A DNA stretch of 64,000 bases, taken from assembly GCF_040829825.1 (NCBI RefSeq), contig NZ_JBFOLH010000004.1; one strand, 5' to 3'. The translations under genes and the position numbers were made by a program. Positions 23,828 through 32,598 of this stretch are shown here, in pieces (position 1 is the first letter of the stretch; every line of letters starts with the position of its first letter). The DNA comes from Leadbetterella sp040829825 (lineage in GTDB: Bacteria > Bacteroidota > Bacteroidia > Cytophagales > Spirosomataceae). Under the pieces are notes generated by a model. That model searched no databases. It was not told the DNA's origin and saw nothing but the letters and a program-made list of their open reading frames with translations.

Positions 23828-25549
23828 TTAAAACTTGATATCCCGGATAAACAACTGCAAAGTGGTTTTGTCCCGAAAAGTATTCTCTTCAAGGGAGTAA
23901 GCCATAGAAAACGGCTTTCCTGATCGTACCTGCTCATAGAAGGGTTCGGCCAGGCCAAAGCCTATAGCCGGGAAAACCACGGCTGACCCATCCTGCTGAA
24001 CATCCATTTTCAGGTGCTTTTCTTTCAATACCTTCGGTTCGGAAACCGTTCTCAGGTTATGCGAAACAAAAACGGGCTGCATATTCTGCGGGCCGAACGG
24101 GGCCATCTGCTTCATGATCCGCTGGAATTTTGGGGTAAGCTCAGCCAGGGAAATCTCCAGGTCGGCGTGAATCACCGGTACGCGCTGCTCTTCGGTAAGG
24201 CTGGCCCTGACGGCCTCGTCAAACGCCTTGCGGAAATCATTGATCCTGTCCAGCTCAATGGTCATACCGGCAGCATGCATGTGTCCGCCGAACTGCACCA
24301 GGTACCCGGAGCAGGCTTCTATAGCGCTGTAGAGGTCAAAGCCCGTAACCGAACGGGCCGAACCGGCCGCCAGGCCCTCTCCTGATTTGGTAAAGATGAC
24401 CGTTGGCCGGTAAAACTGTTCGATACACCTGGACGCCACGATGCCGATTACTCCTTTATGCCAGCTCTCGCTGTAAAGCACCGTACTCCTGGCCTCATTC
24501 AGCAGCCAGCTGTCCTGGCGGATAAGCGCCATAGCCTCATCCGTAATGCGGGAATCCAGGCCTTTCCGTTCGGTATTATGCGCCTGGATCTCGTAAGCGA
24601 GCGCCATGGCCTCCTCCCTGTCTTCTGAAAGCAGCAATTCAACGGCTGCCCGTGCATGACGGATACGGCCGGCTGCATTAATGCGGGGCCCGATGGTGAA
24701 TACCACCGACTCTACCGACATCTCTCCCTGCACCCCGGCAACCGACATCAGGGCTTTAAGGCTTACCCTCGGGCCCGTATTCAGCTTCTGCAGCCCGTAA
24801 AAAGCCAGTATGCGGTTCTCGCCGGTGATCGGCACAATATCAGATGCAATGCTCACCATTACGAGGTCAAGGTATTCTTCCAGCACCCGGAAGCTGATCG
24901 TATGCTGCAGGCAGTAGGCCGAAAGCAGCTTGAATCCCACGCCGTTACCGGTCAGCTCCTTGTAGGGATAAGCGCAGTCTTTCCGCTTGGGGTCAAGTAC
25001 GGCCACTGCAGCGGGAAGCTCATCGCCGGGCTCATGGTGGTCACAAATAATGAAGTCGACCCCCCGGGCCGCAGCGTAAGCCACCTTGTCGGCCGCTTTA
25101 ATGCCGCAATCCAGGCTGATGATAAGAGTAACCCCCTCGGAAAGGGCGTAATCGATCCCTTTTTGTGAAACACCGTAGCCTTCTGTGTAGCGATCGGGAT
25201 TATAATACAGTACCGCCGGATGGAATTTCCGGATAAAATCATAGACCATAGCCACCGCAGTGGTGCCGTCTACATCATAATCTCCGTAAACCAGTATCTT
25301 TTCACCTGTTTCAACGGCCTGTGTAAGGCGGTCTACGGCCCGGTCCATATCTTTCATCAGGAAAGGGTCATGGAGGTCGGAAAGCTGCGGCCTGAAAAAA
25401 TGCCGCGCCTCCTCAAAACTACTGATTCCCCTTTGCCAGAGCATCACGGCCAGCGGCCGGGGAATACCCAGGTCGGTTTCCAGCCTACTGACCACCTCCT
25501 GCCCGCCGCCGGTAGACGGTGTATTTTTAAACACCCACTTTTTTTCCAT
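23828..25549 (-). CDS. recJ: Single-stranded-DNA-specific exonuclease RecJ
   Basis: A 573-aa 5'-3' exonuclease of recombination and mismatch repair. DHH-family motifs are in order: YGDYDVDG (88-95), SLDCGIK, CDHHEPG (169-175; the DHH) and, in the DHHA1 part, GGHMHAAGMTI. An OB-like C-terminus follows. It is full length for the family and in the middle of a likely fabD-recJ-lptB operon (42 bp after fabD, 18 bp before lptB). Confidence 0.95.
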   Translation of the reverse strand: MEKKWVFKNTPSTGGGQEVVSRLETDLGIPRPLAVMLWQRGISSFEEARHFFRPQLSDLHDPFLMKDMDRAVDRLTQAVETGEKILVYGDYDVDGTTAVAMVYDFIRKFHPAVLYYNPDRYTEGYGVSQKGIDYALSEGVTLIISLDCGIKAADKVAYAAARGVDFIICDHHEPGDELPAAVAVLDPKRKDCAYPYKELTGNGVGFKLLSAYCLQHTISFRVLEEYLDLVMVSIASDIVPITGENRILAFYGLQKLNTGPRVSLKALMSVAGVQGEMSVESVVFTIGPRINAAGRIRHARAAVELLLSEDREEAMALAYEIQAHNTERKGLDSRITDEAMALIRQDSWLLNEARSTVLYSESWHKGVIGIVASRCIEQFYRPTVIFTKSGEGLAAGSARSVTGFDLYSAIEACSGYLVQFGGHMHAAGMTIELDRINDFRKAFDEAVRASLTEEQRVPVIHADLEISLAELTPKFQRIMKQMAPFGPQNMQPVFVSHNLRTVSEPKVLKEKHLKMDVQQDGSAVVFPAIGFGLAEPFYEQVRSGKPFSMAYSLEENTFRDKTTLQLFIRDIKF

Positions 25550-25591
25550 AATAATTATGTGGTTTGGTATACCGAGATTTTGGGTTCCCGA

Positions 25592-26476
25592 CTACGCTCC
25601 TGATGTCTCTACCTCCGGAGCTATTTTTTTCACCAGTCCCTGCAATACCTTTCCGGGTCCGCACTCCACAAACTCTGTGGCTCCGTCAGCCACCATATTC
25701 TGTATGGTGCGGGTCCAGCGAACCGGTGCAGTAAGCTGGGCGATGAGGTTTTCCCGGATCACCTCCACGTCTGTTGAAGGCAGGGCATTGACGTTCTGGT
25801 AAACAGGGCAGGCCGGTGACTTAAACGTTGTTTCCCGGATGGCGCGGGCCAGCTCTTCACGGGCGGGCTCCATTAGCGGCGAGTGAAACGCTCCACCCAC
25901 CTGCAGCACCAGCGCACGTTTGGCTCCTGCTTCCTTCATTTTCTCTACCGCAATATTAATTCCTTCTATAGTACCGGAAATCACCAGCTGTCCGGGACAA
26001 TTGTAGTTGGCCGCCACCACGGTTTCGCCCGTTTCTGATGTAATGGCTGCTGCTATCTCTTCCACTTTTTCATCCGGCAGGTTCAGTACCGCCGCCATGG
26101 TGGAAGGGGTAAGCTCACAGGCTTTCTGCATGGCTTCCGCCCGTTTGGCCACCAGCCGCAACGCATCTTCAAAGGCAAGCGCCCCGGAAGCCACCAGGGC
26201 TGAAAACTCACCCAGCGAATGACCGGCTACCATGTCAGGCCGGAAACCTTCTACGGTAGCTGCCAGGATCACCGAGTGCAGAAAAACCGCCGGCTGGGTA
26301 ACATTGGTCTGCTTAAGCTCCTCCTCCGACCCTTCAAACATGATTCTCGTAATATCAAATCCTATGATCTCATTTGCCTTGTCAAAAAGTGTTCTCGCAA
26401 GAGAAGAACTTTCATACAACTCTTTGCCCATCCCGCTGAATTGTGCTCCCTGCCCGGGGAAAACGTATGCCTTCAT
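25592..26476 (-). CDS. fabD: Malonyl-CoA:acyl carrier protein transacylase
   Basis: A 294-aa enzyme that loads malonyl units onto ACP for fatty acid synthesis. MKAYVFPGQGAQ begins the fold; the nucleophile is S87 in GHSLGEFSAL, the Arg (about R112) follows, and the His partner is H198 in GGAFHSPLM. The start is the ATG at 26476; upstream codons (to 26515) are not family-like. On the minus strand, TAATTTTG fits a -7 box just upstream of the start. Confidence 0.95.
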   Translation of the reverse strand: MKAYVFPGQGAQFSGMGKELYESSSLARTLFDKANEIIGFDITRIMFEGSEEELKQTNVTQPAVFLHSVILAATVEGFRPDMVAGHSLGEFSALVASGALAFEDALRLVAKRAEAMQKACELTPSTMAAVLNLPDEKVEEIAAAITSETGETVVAANYNCPGQLVISGTIEGINIAVEKMKEAGAKRALVLQVGGAFHSPLMEPAREELARAIRETTFKSPACPVYQNVNALPSTDVEVIRENLIAQLTAPVRWTRTIQNMVADGATEFVECGPGKVLQGLVKKIAPEVETSGA

Positions 26477-26564
26477 ATTTTTTGGTTTTTTTGCAAAATT
26501 AAAAGATTTTTCCAAAGTCTGCCATAGTAGGGCCTGATGGGCCCGATTAATCGGCAGATGTGAT

Positions 26565-26572
26565 TATCTTTG
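26565..26572 (+). promoter_or_regulatory. -7 box giving a probably leaderless Crp/Fnr transcript
   Basis: TATCTTTG is a perfect TAnnTTTG that ends 6 bases before the ATG at 26579. With the usual distance to the transcription start, the mRNA would begin at or next to the start codon. No -33 TTTG is visible at 17-23 bp. Confidence 0.5.
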
Positions 26573-26578
26573 TTACCC

Positions 26579-27142
26579 ATGAAGCTGGAAGAAGCCATTT
26601 CTGCTCTGATTTCTCCTGACGAGGCCCTTTTTGAGGCGCTTCGCCGGGAATTTCATACCCAATCTCTCCCCCGCAACGAGCTTGTTTTTTCATTAGGAAA
26701 CGTGGCCCGGCATATTTTCTATATTGAAAAAGGACTGGCCCGGATGTTTTATTACAACGAATCGGGGAAAGACATTACCTATGAATTTTTCCCGGAAAAT
26801 AATTTTATGGCCCCCAGTGAGAGCTTCCTGGAGCAAAAGCCCTCGCAGTATAGTATCGAGCTGCTGGAGGATTCGGAATTGCGGTTTATTTCGCAAGACG
26901 GGCTGAACCGCCTCCTGGAGGAGTTCCCGGTGGTGGAAAAGATCAAAAGCCATATCCTGGCTCATTTTCTTTACCAGGCCAACCGGCGTATTGTTGCGCT
27001 GCAGTTTCAGAATGCCCAGCAGCGGTACGAAACCCTTGAACAAACCAAAGGAAACATTCTTCAGCGCGCACCCCTGGGCCACATCGCCTCCTACCTCGGT
27101 ATCACACAGGAAACCCTCAGCCGGATCCGCGGCCGGAAATAA
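26579..27142 (+). CDS. Crp/Fnr-family transcriptional regulator
   Basis: A 187-aa regulator with an N-terminal cNMP-binding-like domain (NELVFSLGNVARHIFYIEKG) and a C-terminal HTH (PLGHIASYLGITQETLSRIRGRK). The region between has FFPENNFMAPSESF and the dimer helix. I prefer the ATG at 26579; a TTG at 26570 would lie inside the -7 box. Ligand unknown. It is 109 bp upstream of the TolC-HlyD-permease operon on the same strand and is its likely regulator, as is common for this class in Bacteroidota. A paralogue is at 6927. Confidence 0.88.
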   Translation: MKLEEAISALISPDEALFEALRREFHTQSLPRNELVFSLGNVARHIFYIEKGLARMFYYNESGKDITYEFFPENNFMAPSESFLEQKPSQYSIELLEDSELRFISQDGLNRLLEEFPVVEKIKSHILAHFLYQANRRIVALQFQNAQQRYETLEQTKGNILQRAPLGHIASYLGITQETLSRIRGRK

Positions 27143-27251
27143 CACGGCTTTGTGCCGCATTTTTTATCCGGATATACGATTTTGATCTATGTCAAAAATC
27201 GGGAATCCCCGTGTTCGGAACTTTGCATCGTAATCTTAAACGAAAACGATC

Positions 27252-28640
27252 ATGCAAAAGCAATTATTTCTTTTTCTCTGTATACTGACCGGTTTCCCGC
27301 TGTATGCGCAGGAAGCCGCCCCCACATTGAAAGAACTGCTGGAACAGGCATTGAACAAAAGCCATAAAACGGAAATCGCTGACCGGAACATCGAGCTGGC
27401 CGGCCTGGATATGCAAAAGCTTCGCGAGGCCTACCTGCCTGTAGCAGAGGTAAGCGGCCAATACGGCTTTATGGCACAAAACGGCAGCATTAAAACCGAT
27501 GCCACTACCCTTTACCTGCCTGACGGTGCCCACCAGCTGCCCGCATTAGACAACGGCTTCACCGGAACGGCCAACCTGGCCCGGGCCGGGCTTGACATCC
27601 ATTCCCTGGTTTATTCAGGCGGTAAAGTTCCCGCTATGAAAAAAGCCCTGAACGAAAAGATAAGTGCCCAAAAGGTGATGGTGGAAAAAGACCGCCAGCA
27701 GATCACGGAAGACGTGCTCAAAGCCTATGACCAGCTGGCGCTCCTTGACCAGGTGAAGGTACTTCTTGACGACAGCCAGAAGCGCCTGGACGTTCATAAA
27801 AAAACTGCCGGTAAGGCCCTCGAATACGGGCTTATCACCCGGTATGAATACCAGAAGCTGGAAGTGGCCCAGGGCCGGCTGAACCATCAGCGGGTATCTT
27901 ACGAAGGGCAGCGCGATCTGCTGATCCGCCAGCTGGCCATGTATACCGGGATAGCGCCCGAAAGACTGGCTCTTCTCCAAAGCTCTTTAACCGCCATACC
28001 CGCTTCAGGCACCGGCCTTACCCCGGCCAACCGGCCCGAGCTGCTGGCCCTGGATCACGTTATACAGGCACGTCAGCACCAGGTAGCGGCGGCACAGTCC
28101 TGGTGGAAGCCCAAAGTGATGGCTTCTGCATCAGCAGGCTACCTCAATCTCTTTGATGCCCGTTTGAAAGGAAAAACCGAGCTCCCCCATAACCTGGGAT
28201 ACAATACGCTGACTACCCAATCTTTTCAGCTGGCACCGGATATCCGGGTAGGCATAGGCTTTCGTTGGGATATTTTTGACGGCTTTAAAGGGAAAAGAGA
28301 CGTTCAGAAAGCCCGGCTGGAAGTACGGATCGCCGAGCTGGAAAGAGAAGAGACCCGAGAAATGCTGGATCTCAACCTCTCAAAAGCCCAAACCGATCTC
28401 AACACCGCCAACGGGGAGATCCAATCGAGGAAAATACAGCTTTCAGTGGCAGAAGAAGCCCTGGCCCAGGCTACAAAAGAATTTAAAACAGGGCTGATCC
28501 GGTCTTCTGACCTGATCGATGCCGAAAACGATTTTTTAGCGGCTTCGCTTGACTACCAGCAAGCCCTTTTTAACCAGCGAAGAATGGCTTTTGCACTGCT
28601 GAAAGCCACCGGCTCGCTGCAACCCGAAAATATTCAGTAA
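27252..28640 (+). CDS. TolC-family outer-membrane efflux channel
   Basis: A 462-aa protein with a signal peptide ending PLYAQ (residue 20). Two long coiled-coil repeats of the TolC fold are visible: first, LKELLEQALNKSHKTEIADRN and the beta strands after it; second, near 380-450, LDLNLSKAQTDLNTANGE, AEEALAQATKEFKTGLI and DLIDAENDFLAASLDYQQALFNQR, the usual TolC end. It forms the outer-membrane duct of a tripartite pump and is followed by an HlyD-like adaptor and an ABC-2 permease, 36 and 38 bp apart. Confidence 0.92.
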   Translation: MQKQLFLFLCILTGFPLYAQEAAPTLKELLEQALNKSHKTEIADRNIELAGLDMQKLREAYLPVAEVSGQYGFMAQNGSIKTDATTLYLPDGAHQLPALDNGFTGTANLARAGLDIHSLVYSGGKVPAMKKALNEKISAQKVMVEKDRQQITEDVLKAYDQLALLDQVKVLLDDSQKRLDVHKKTAGKALEYGLITRYEYQKLEVAQGRLNHQRVSYEGQRDLLIRQLAMYTGIAPERLALLQSSLTAIPASGTGLTPANRPELLALDHVIQARQHQVAAAQSWWKPKVMASASAGYLNLFDARLKGKTELPHNLGYNTLTTQSFQLAPDIRVGIGFRWDIFDGFKGKRDVQKARLEVRIAELEREETREMLDLNLSKAQTDLNTANGEIQSRKIQLSVAEEALAQATKEFKTGLIRSSDLIDAENDFLAASLDYQQALFNQRRMAFALLKATGSLQPENIQ

Positions 28641-28676
28641 TCACCCGCTTTGAAAAGCGATAAACGATAGACAACA

Positions 28677-29645
28677 ATGAAAAATCTGTTAAAAATAACT
28701 TCTTCTGTTTTACTGCTGGCCGGCTTAACCGGTTGTGCCGAAAAACCGGCTCCCCGGTTAGAGGGAAAAGTCAAACGCGATGTCATCGCTTTTGCTCCCA
28801 AGGTGACCGGGCGGGTCCTCAAGGTTATGGTGGAAGAAGGAGACCTGGTAAAAACCGGTGACACCCTGGCTATCCTGGATGTACCCGAAGCAAATGCTAA
28901 GCTTTCACAAGTGAAAGGCCTGCTGAAATCGGCAGAGGCCCAGCGCACACTTGCGCAGAACGGGGCAACCTCTAATCAGCTGAAGCAGCTGAGAGCCAAG
29001 AAAACCGGCCTCGAAGAGCAATTCAGCTTTGCTGAAAAATCGTATCAGCGCGCCCGTGCCATGGCTGCCGACAGCATGATCTCTGCACAGTCATACGACG
29101 AGATCCGCGCGAAATACTTGGGTGCCAAAGCCCAGCTTGATGCCGTAAATGCCGAATTAAATGAGGCGGAGAACGGGGTTCGCTACGAGACCCGCCAGGC
29201 AGCGCAGGGCCAGGCCGACCAGGCCAGGGGTGCTTTACAGGAAGTTCAGATCGCCCTGTCGGAAAGATACATCATTGCTACCAGCGACATGATGATTGAA
29301 ACCATCAGCCTGCATGAAGGAGAACTTGCCCCCGCCGGTTATCCCCTCTTTAACGGGTACATTCCGGAACGGGTTTATTTCCGCTTTACCCTGCCCGAGC
29401 ACGCAGTAGCCGCCTTTAAAAAGGGAGATCGTGTTCAGGTAAGCATGCCTTACCTGAACCAGACAGCCACGGGAAAAATAACTACGGTGAAGCAACTCAC
29501 CCGGTATGCCAACATTACCGCTGCGTATCCTGATTACCAGATCGAAGAAGCCGTTTACGAAGTAAAAATTGTACCGGATAACCTGAAAAATTCTTCAGCA
29601 TGGCTCACGAACGCCACGGTCATATGGATTGAAAACGAGAAATAA
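28677..29645 (+). CDS. HlyD-family periplasmic adaptor, lipoprotein
   Basis: A 322-aa membrane-fusion protein with lipobox LTGC (Cys20). A biotinyl/lipoyl-like barrel (PKVTGRVLKVMVEEGDLVKTGDTLAILDVPEA) is followed by a coiled-coil hairpin (about 80-185) and the second half of the lipoyl barrel (YIIATSDMMIETISLHEGELAPAG). A beta-barrel domain (RVYFRFTLPEHAV) follows. It bridges the inner-membrane permease and the TolC channel. Middle gene of the efflux operon. Confidence 0.92.
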   Translation: MKNLLKITSSVLLLAGLTGCAEKPAPRLEGKVKRDVIAFAPKVTGRVLKVMVEEGDLVKTGDTLAILDVPEANAKLSQVKGLLKSAEAQRTLAQNGATSNQLKQLRAKKTGLEEQFSFAEKSYQRARAMAADSMISAQSYDEIRAKYLGAKAQLDAVNAELNEAENGVRYETRQAAQGQADQARGALQEVQIALSERYIIATSDMMIETISLHEGELAPAGYPLFNGYIPERVYFRFTLPEHAVAAFKKGDRVQVSMPYLNQTATGKITTVKQLTRYANITAAYPDYQIEEAVYEVKIVPDNLKNSSAWLTNATVIWIENEK

Positions 29646-29683
29646 AAACGAGCAACCCCAAATTAAAAACGAATTTTACACGT

Positions 29684-30838
29684 ATGAAAAGCCTGATCAA
29701 AAGAGAGTTTAAACTATTCTTCAAAGACTCCACCCTCGTGTCTGTATTTCTGCTGGCACCCGTTATTTATGCCCTGCTCATCGGCATGGTTTATAAGAGC
29801 GGAAAAGTAGAAGATCTGCCTGTAATCATTATCGACCAGGACAATACCCCGCTGAGCAACCAGCTAACCGATATGCTCAGCGAGAATGAAAAGCTGAAGA
29901 TTGTTTCTGTACAGTATAGCAATACCCTTACGCAGGAAGAGCTTATCCGGGAGAAAGCCGTGCTGGCTGTGGTTATACCCGACCGCTTCGAGGCGGATAT
30001 CCTTCAGAAAAGATACCCCGAGATCAATACCTACATCAATACCACCAACCTGGTAACTGCCAACCTGGCTTCCGGGGCGGCACAAATGACCATCGGGTCG
30101 TTCAGTGCCGGTGTGGAGATCGCTGCCTTAAAGAAAAAAGAGGGCTCGCCTTCTCCGCAATACGAGCCCTTCAAAGCCAATTATATCCGCCTGTTCAATC
30201 CCGGGGCCAACTATTTTACCTACATGTGGCCCGGTATGATTATGGTGGTATTCCAGCAGGTGCTTTTGCTGGGCCTGGCGGTCAGCTTCTCGCGTGAATT
30301 CGAGCAGAAGACCTTCCGTACAGAGCTGCTGAGCCGTACGCATTCTGCCGTAAAAATGATCCTGGTAAAAGTAATTCCTTTCTGGGTTTTATCAGTAGGG
30401 ATTGCCGCACTGTTCTACTTCTTTCACCAGGCATTTAATGCCCCTATGCCGTATACCCTGTGGCCGTTTGCCGTAAATACCGCTATTTTTGTAGTGGCCG
30501 TAAGCATGCTGGGGGTATGCCTGAGCATTCTTTTCAAAGACTCACTCAGGGCAACACAGATTCTTATGCTGATGGCGGCCCCGGCATTTATTATCGGGGG
30601 ATACAGCTGGCCGCTGCAAGCTATGCCTGCAGGTGTGCAGCTACTGGCCAGCGCTATCCCGCTTACTCCTTTTCTGGAAGCCCATAAAATGATGCTGTTT
30701 CAGAAAGCCGCTTTTGCAGATATCCTGCCCCATATCTATGCTATGCTGCTGCAGATACTGGTGTACGGCACCCTGTCTTTCCTCCTGGTAAAATACCATA
30801 TCCGGAAAAGCATGAAGAGCGCTGTGGTGCCTGAATAA
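29684..30838 (+). CDS. ABC-2-type permease of an efflux pump
   Basis: A 384-aa inner-membrane protein of the YhhJ/ABC-2 type. A TM segment near the N-terminus (about 17-35) is followed by a long periplasmic part and about five TM helices from about residue 180 (MIMVVFQQVLLLGLAVSFSREFEQKTFRTELL). The family normally pairs with an ATPase. None is encoded in this operon, so either another gene supplies it or the pump works differently. It ends 97 bp before the ECF sigma gene. Confidence 0.88.
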   Translation: MKSLIKREFKLFFKDSTLVSVFLLAPVIYALLIGMVYKSGKVEDLPVIIIDQDNTPLSNQLTDMLSENEKLKIVSVQYSNTLTQEELIREKAVLAVVIPDRFEADILQKRYPEINTYINTTNLVTANLASGAAQMTIGSFSAGVEIAALKKKEGSPSPQYEPFKANYIRLFNPGANYFTYMWPGMIMVVFQQVLLLGLAVSFSREFEQKTFRTELLSRTHSAVKMILVKVIPFWVLSVGIAALFYFFHQAFNAPMPYTLWPFAVNTAIFVVAVSMLGVCLSILFKDSLRATQILMLMAAPAFIIGGYSWPLQAMPAGVQLLASAIPLTPFLEAHKMMLFQKAAFADILPHIYAMLLQILVYGTLSFLLVKYHIRKSMKSAVVPE

Positions 30839-30935
30839 AAAATTTTTATAATTTTTTAGGGTTTTTTCTTTATTATTCTACTATACTGGTAAACGCCCGG
30901 TTACGGGCATAAACCCGGGCTGGTTTTTAAACTTA

Positions 30936-31487
30936 ATGAAAGAATATTCTGACATACAGTTAGTGGATATGCTGCATGAGGGGAATTCCCGCGCATTTGA
31001 AGAAATATACAAAAGGTATTGGTTCAAGCTGTATGGTATTGCATTTCATCACCTCGGTGTAAAAGAGGAATGCGAAGAGCTGGTGCAGAATGTTTTCCTG
31101 AGCATCTGGAACCGGCGGGAGAGTGTACGGATAAAACGGCTGGATGTTTATCTCACAGTATCCATAAAAAACCAGATCTACGATTTCATCAAATCTCAGA
31201 TCAGCTACCGGAAGTACCAGGAATATATTATTCTGCAGGAGGTGGTACAATCGTCGGTACCCTTCCAGACCCTCCATTACAGCGAGCTTTCCGAGGCCGT
31301 TGAGGCCGCGCTGGCCCGGCTTCCTGAAAAAAGCGCCGAGGTGTTCAGACGAAGCCGGTTTCACAACCAGTCGGTCAGACAGATCGCAGAAGACCTACAT
31401 CTTACAGACAAAACAGTTGAATATCACATTACCAAGTCTTTAAAATTCCTGAAGGAAAGCTTGTGGATGTACAATTCAAAAAATTAA
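30936..31487 (+). CDS. ECF RNA polymerase sigma factor
   Basis: A 183-aa sigma factor of the FecI-like/Bacteroidota PUL type. Region 2 (FEEIYKRYWFKLYGIAFHHLG, VKEECEELVQNVFLSIWNRR) binds the -10 and core polymerase. Region 4 (LPEKSAEVFRRSRFHNQSVRQIAEDLHLTDKTVEYHITKSLKFLKE) contacts the -35. Four bases after its stop comes the FecR anti-sigma gene, then SusC and SusD. This is the standard trans-envelope signalling cascade: SusC's N-terminal domain signals through FecR to the sigma factor, which turns on the susCD genes. Confidence 0.94.
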   Translation: MKEYSDIQLVDMLHEGNSRAFEEIYKRYWFKLYGIAFHHLGVKEECEELVQNVFLSIWNRRESVRIKRLDVYLTVSIKNQIYDFIKSQISYRKYQEYIILQEVVQSSVPFQTLHYSELSEAVEAALARLPEKSAEVFRRSRFHNQSVRQIAEDLHLTDKTVEYHITKSLKFLKESLWMYNSKN

Positions 31488-31491
31488 TACC

Positions 31492-32442
31492 ATGACTCAG
31501 AAAGAATTTAACGATACGATAAAGAAATATCTGGACGGCCACTGCACAGAGGAGGAAGAGCGCCGGATTGAGGAATGGTATGCCGCACAGAAGCTGGAAT
31601 CTTTACACATGCCCACCGAAGAAATGGTCTCCCTGGAGAAGCGAATGTGGGGAAACATTGCACAAAAATTACCTTTGAAAAGGAGGTTCCTGATCTGGCA
31701 AAGAATAGGCATAGCCGGGGCTGCGGCCTGTATTCTTGTAGTGATAGGGCTGCTTTTTAAAACACGGCCCGGGCCCGGCTCAGAAATGGAGAGTGCAGTT
31801 TCTGAAAAACGGCACCTGACCCTGCCTGACGGAAGCGAGGTTACACTGGCCCGGAATGCACAGATTCACTTTGACAAAAATTTTAACAAAAACCACAGAA
31901 ACGTAACCCTGGAAGGCTCCGCGTTCTTCCACGTAACGCCTGATAAAAGCAAGCCGTTTATTATCTCTTCGGGAGACCTGGTTACGGAAGTGCTCGGAAC
32001 AAGCTTTGAAATATCTCAGAATTCTGACCTGGATGTCATAGAGGTACGGGTGGTGACCGGTGAGGTCACGGTCTATAATCCCAATATGAAAAAGCAAACC
32101 AGGATGGTCTTATTCCCCAATCAAAAGGTAGTATATAATAAGCTTTTTAAGAACCTGAACAGAACCCTTGTCGAATCTCCCCAGCCTCTGCCTGACAAGG
32201 TGTTTCCTGAATCCAAATTTGTGTTTGTCAACACTCCGCTGAAGGAAGTGGCCAGGACATTCACGGAGGTGTACGGAATAGAATTTCAGATTGACGATAA
32301 GAACATTGAGGAGTGTATTGTGAATGCCGATCTTGAAAACCTGCCTATGTTTACCCGGCTGGAGCTCATCTGCAAGTCAGTAGAGGCCTCCTACATTATA
32401 AACGGTACCACGGTTTTTTTGAGCGGTGAAGGATGTAATTGA
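31492..32442 (+). CDS. FecR-like anti-sigma factor
   Basis: A 316-aa membrane protein. The N-terminus is cytoplasmic (FNDTIKKYLDGHCTEEEERR), one TM helix lies at about 67-87, and the periplasmic FecR domain follows (HLTLPDGSEVTLARNAQIHF, ALEGSAFFHVTPDKSKPFIIS, VLGTSFEISQNSD, EVRVVTGEVTVYN). The C-terminal DUF4974 part (FVNTPLKEVARTFTEVYGIEF) resembles an STN domain. It holds the sigma factor until SusC reports substrate. No hydrolase genes are linked, so the inducer is not evident. Confidence 0.93.
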   Translation: MTQKEFNDTIKKYLDGHCTEEEERRIEEWYAAQKLESLHMPTEEMVSLEKRMWGNIAQKLPLKRRFLIWQRIGIAGAAACILVVIGLLFKTRPGPGSEMESAVSEKRHLTLPDGSEVTLARNAQIHFDKNFNKNHRNVTLEGSAFFHVTPDKSKPFIISSGDLVTEVLGTSFEISQNSDLDVIEVRVVTGEVTVYNPNMKKQTRMVLFPNQKVVYNKLFKNLNRTLVESPQPLPDKVFPESKFVFVNTPLKEVARTFTEVYGIEFQIDDKNIEECIVNADLENLPMFTRLELICKSVEASYIINGTTVFLSGEGCN

Positions 32443-32501
32443 TCAAATTTTAAAACAGATTATATGGTATAAAAAAGGAAACATTCAGTAATAGTCAAAA
32501 A

Positions 32502-32568
32502 GGGGATGATGTCTCATCCCCCCTTAAACCAGGCCTTCTATCTAAACGCCAATTTAAACCGGAAGGCC
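32502..32568 (+). promoter_or_regulatory. Two hairpins in the FecR-SusC spacer
   Basis: GGGGATGA (32502-32509) pairs with TCATCCCC (32514-32521) around a 4-base loop. Further on, GGCCTTC (32532-32538) pairs with GAAGGCC (32562-32568). Neither has a following T-run. They may stop part of the fecR transcript or protect the susC mRNA 5' end. Lengths are modest and the role is inferred. Confidence 0.35.
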
Positions 32569-32598
32569 ATGCTTTATCACTAAAACATATGCTAATTT

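Noticed and set aside
32502..32521. GGGGATGA hairpin as a strong terminator before susC
   Set aside because: No T-run follows; listed only as a weak regulatory candidate.
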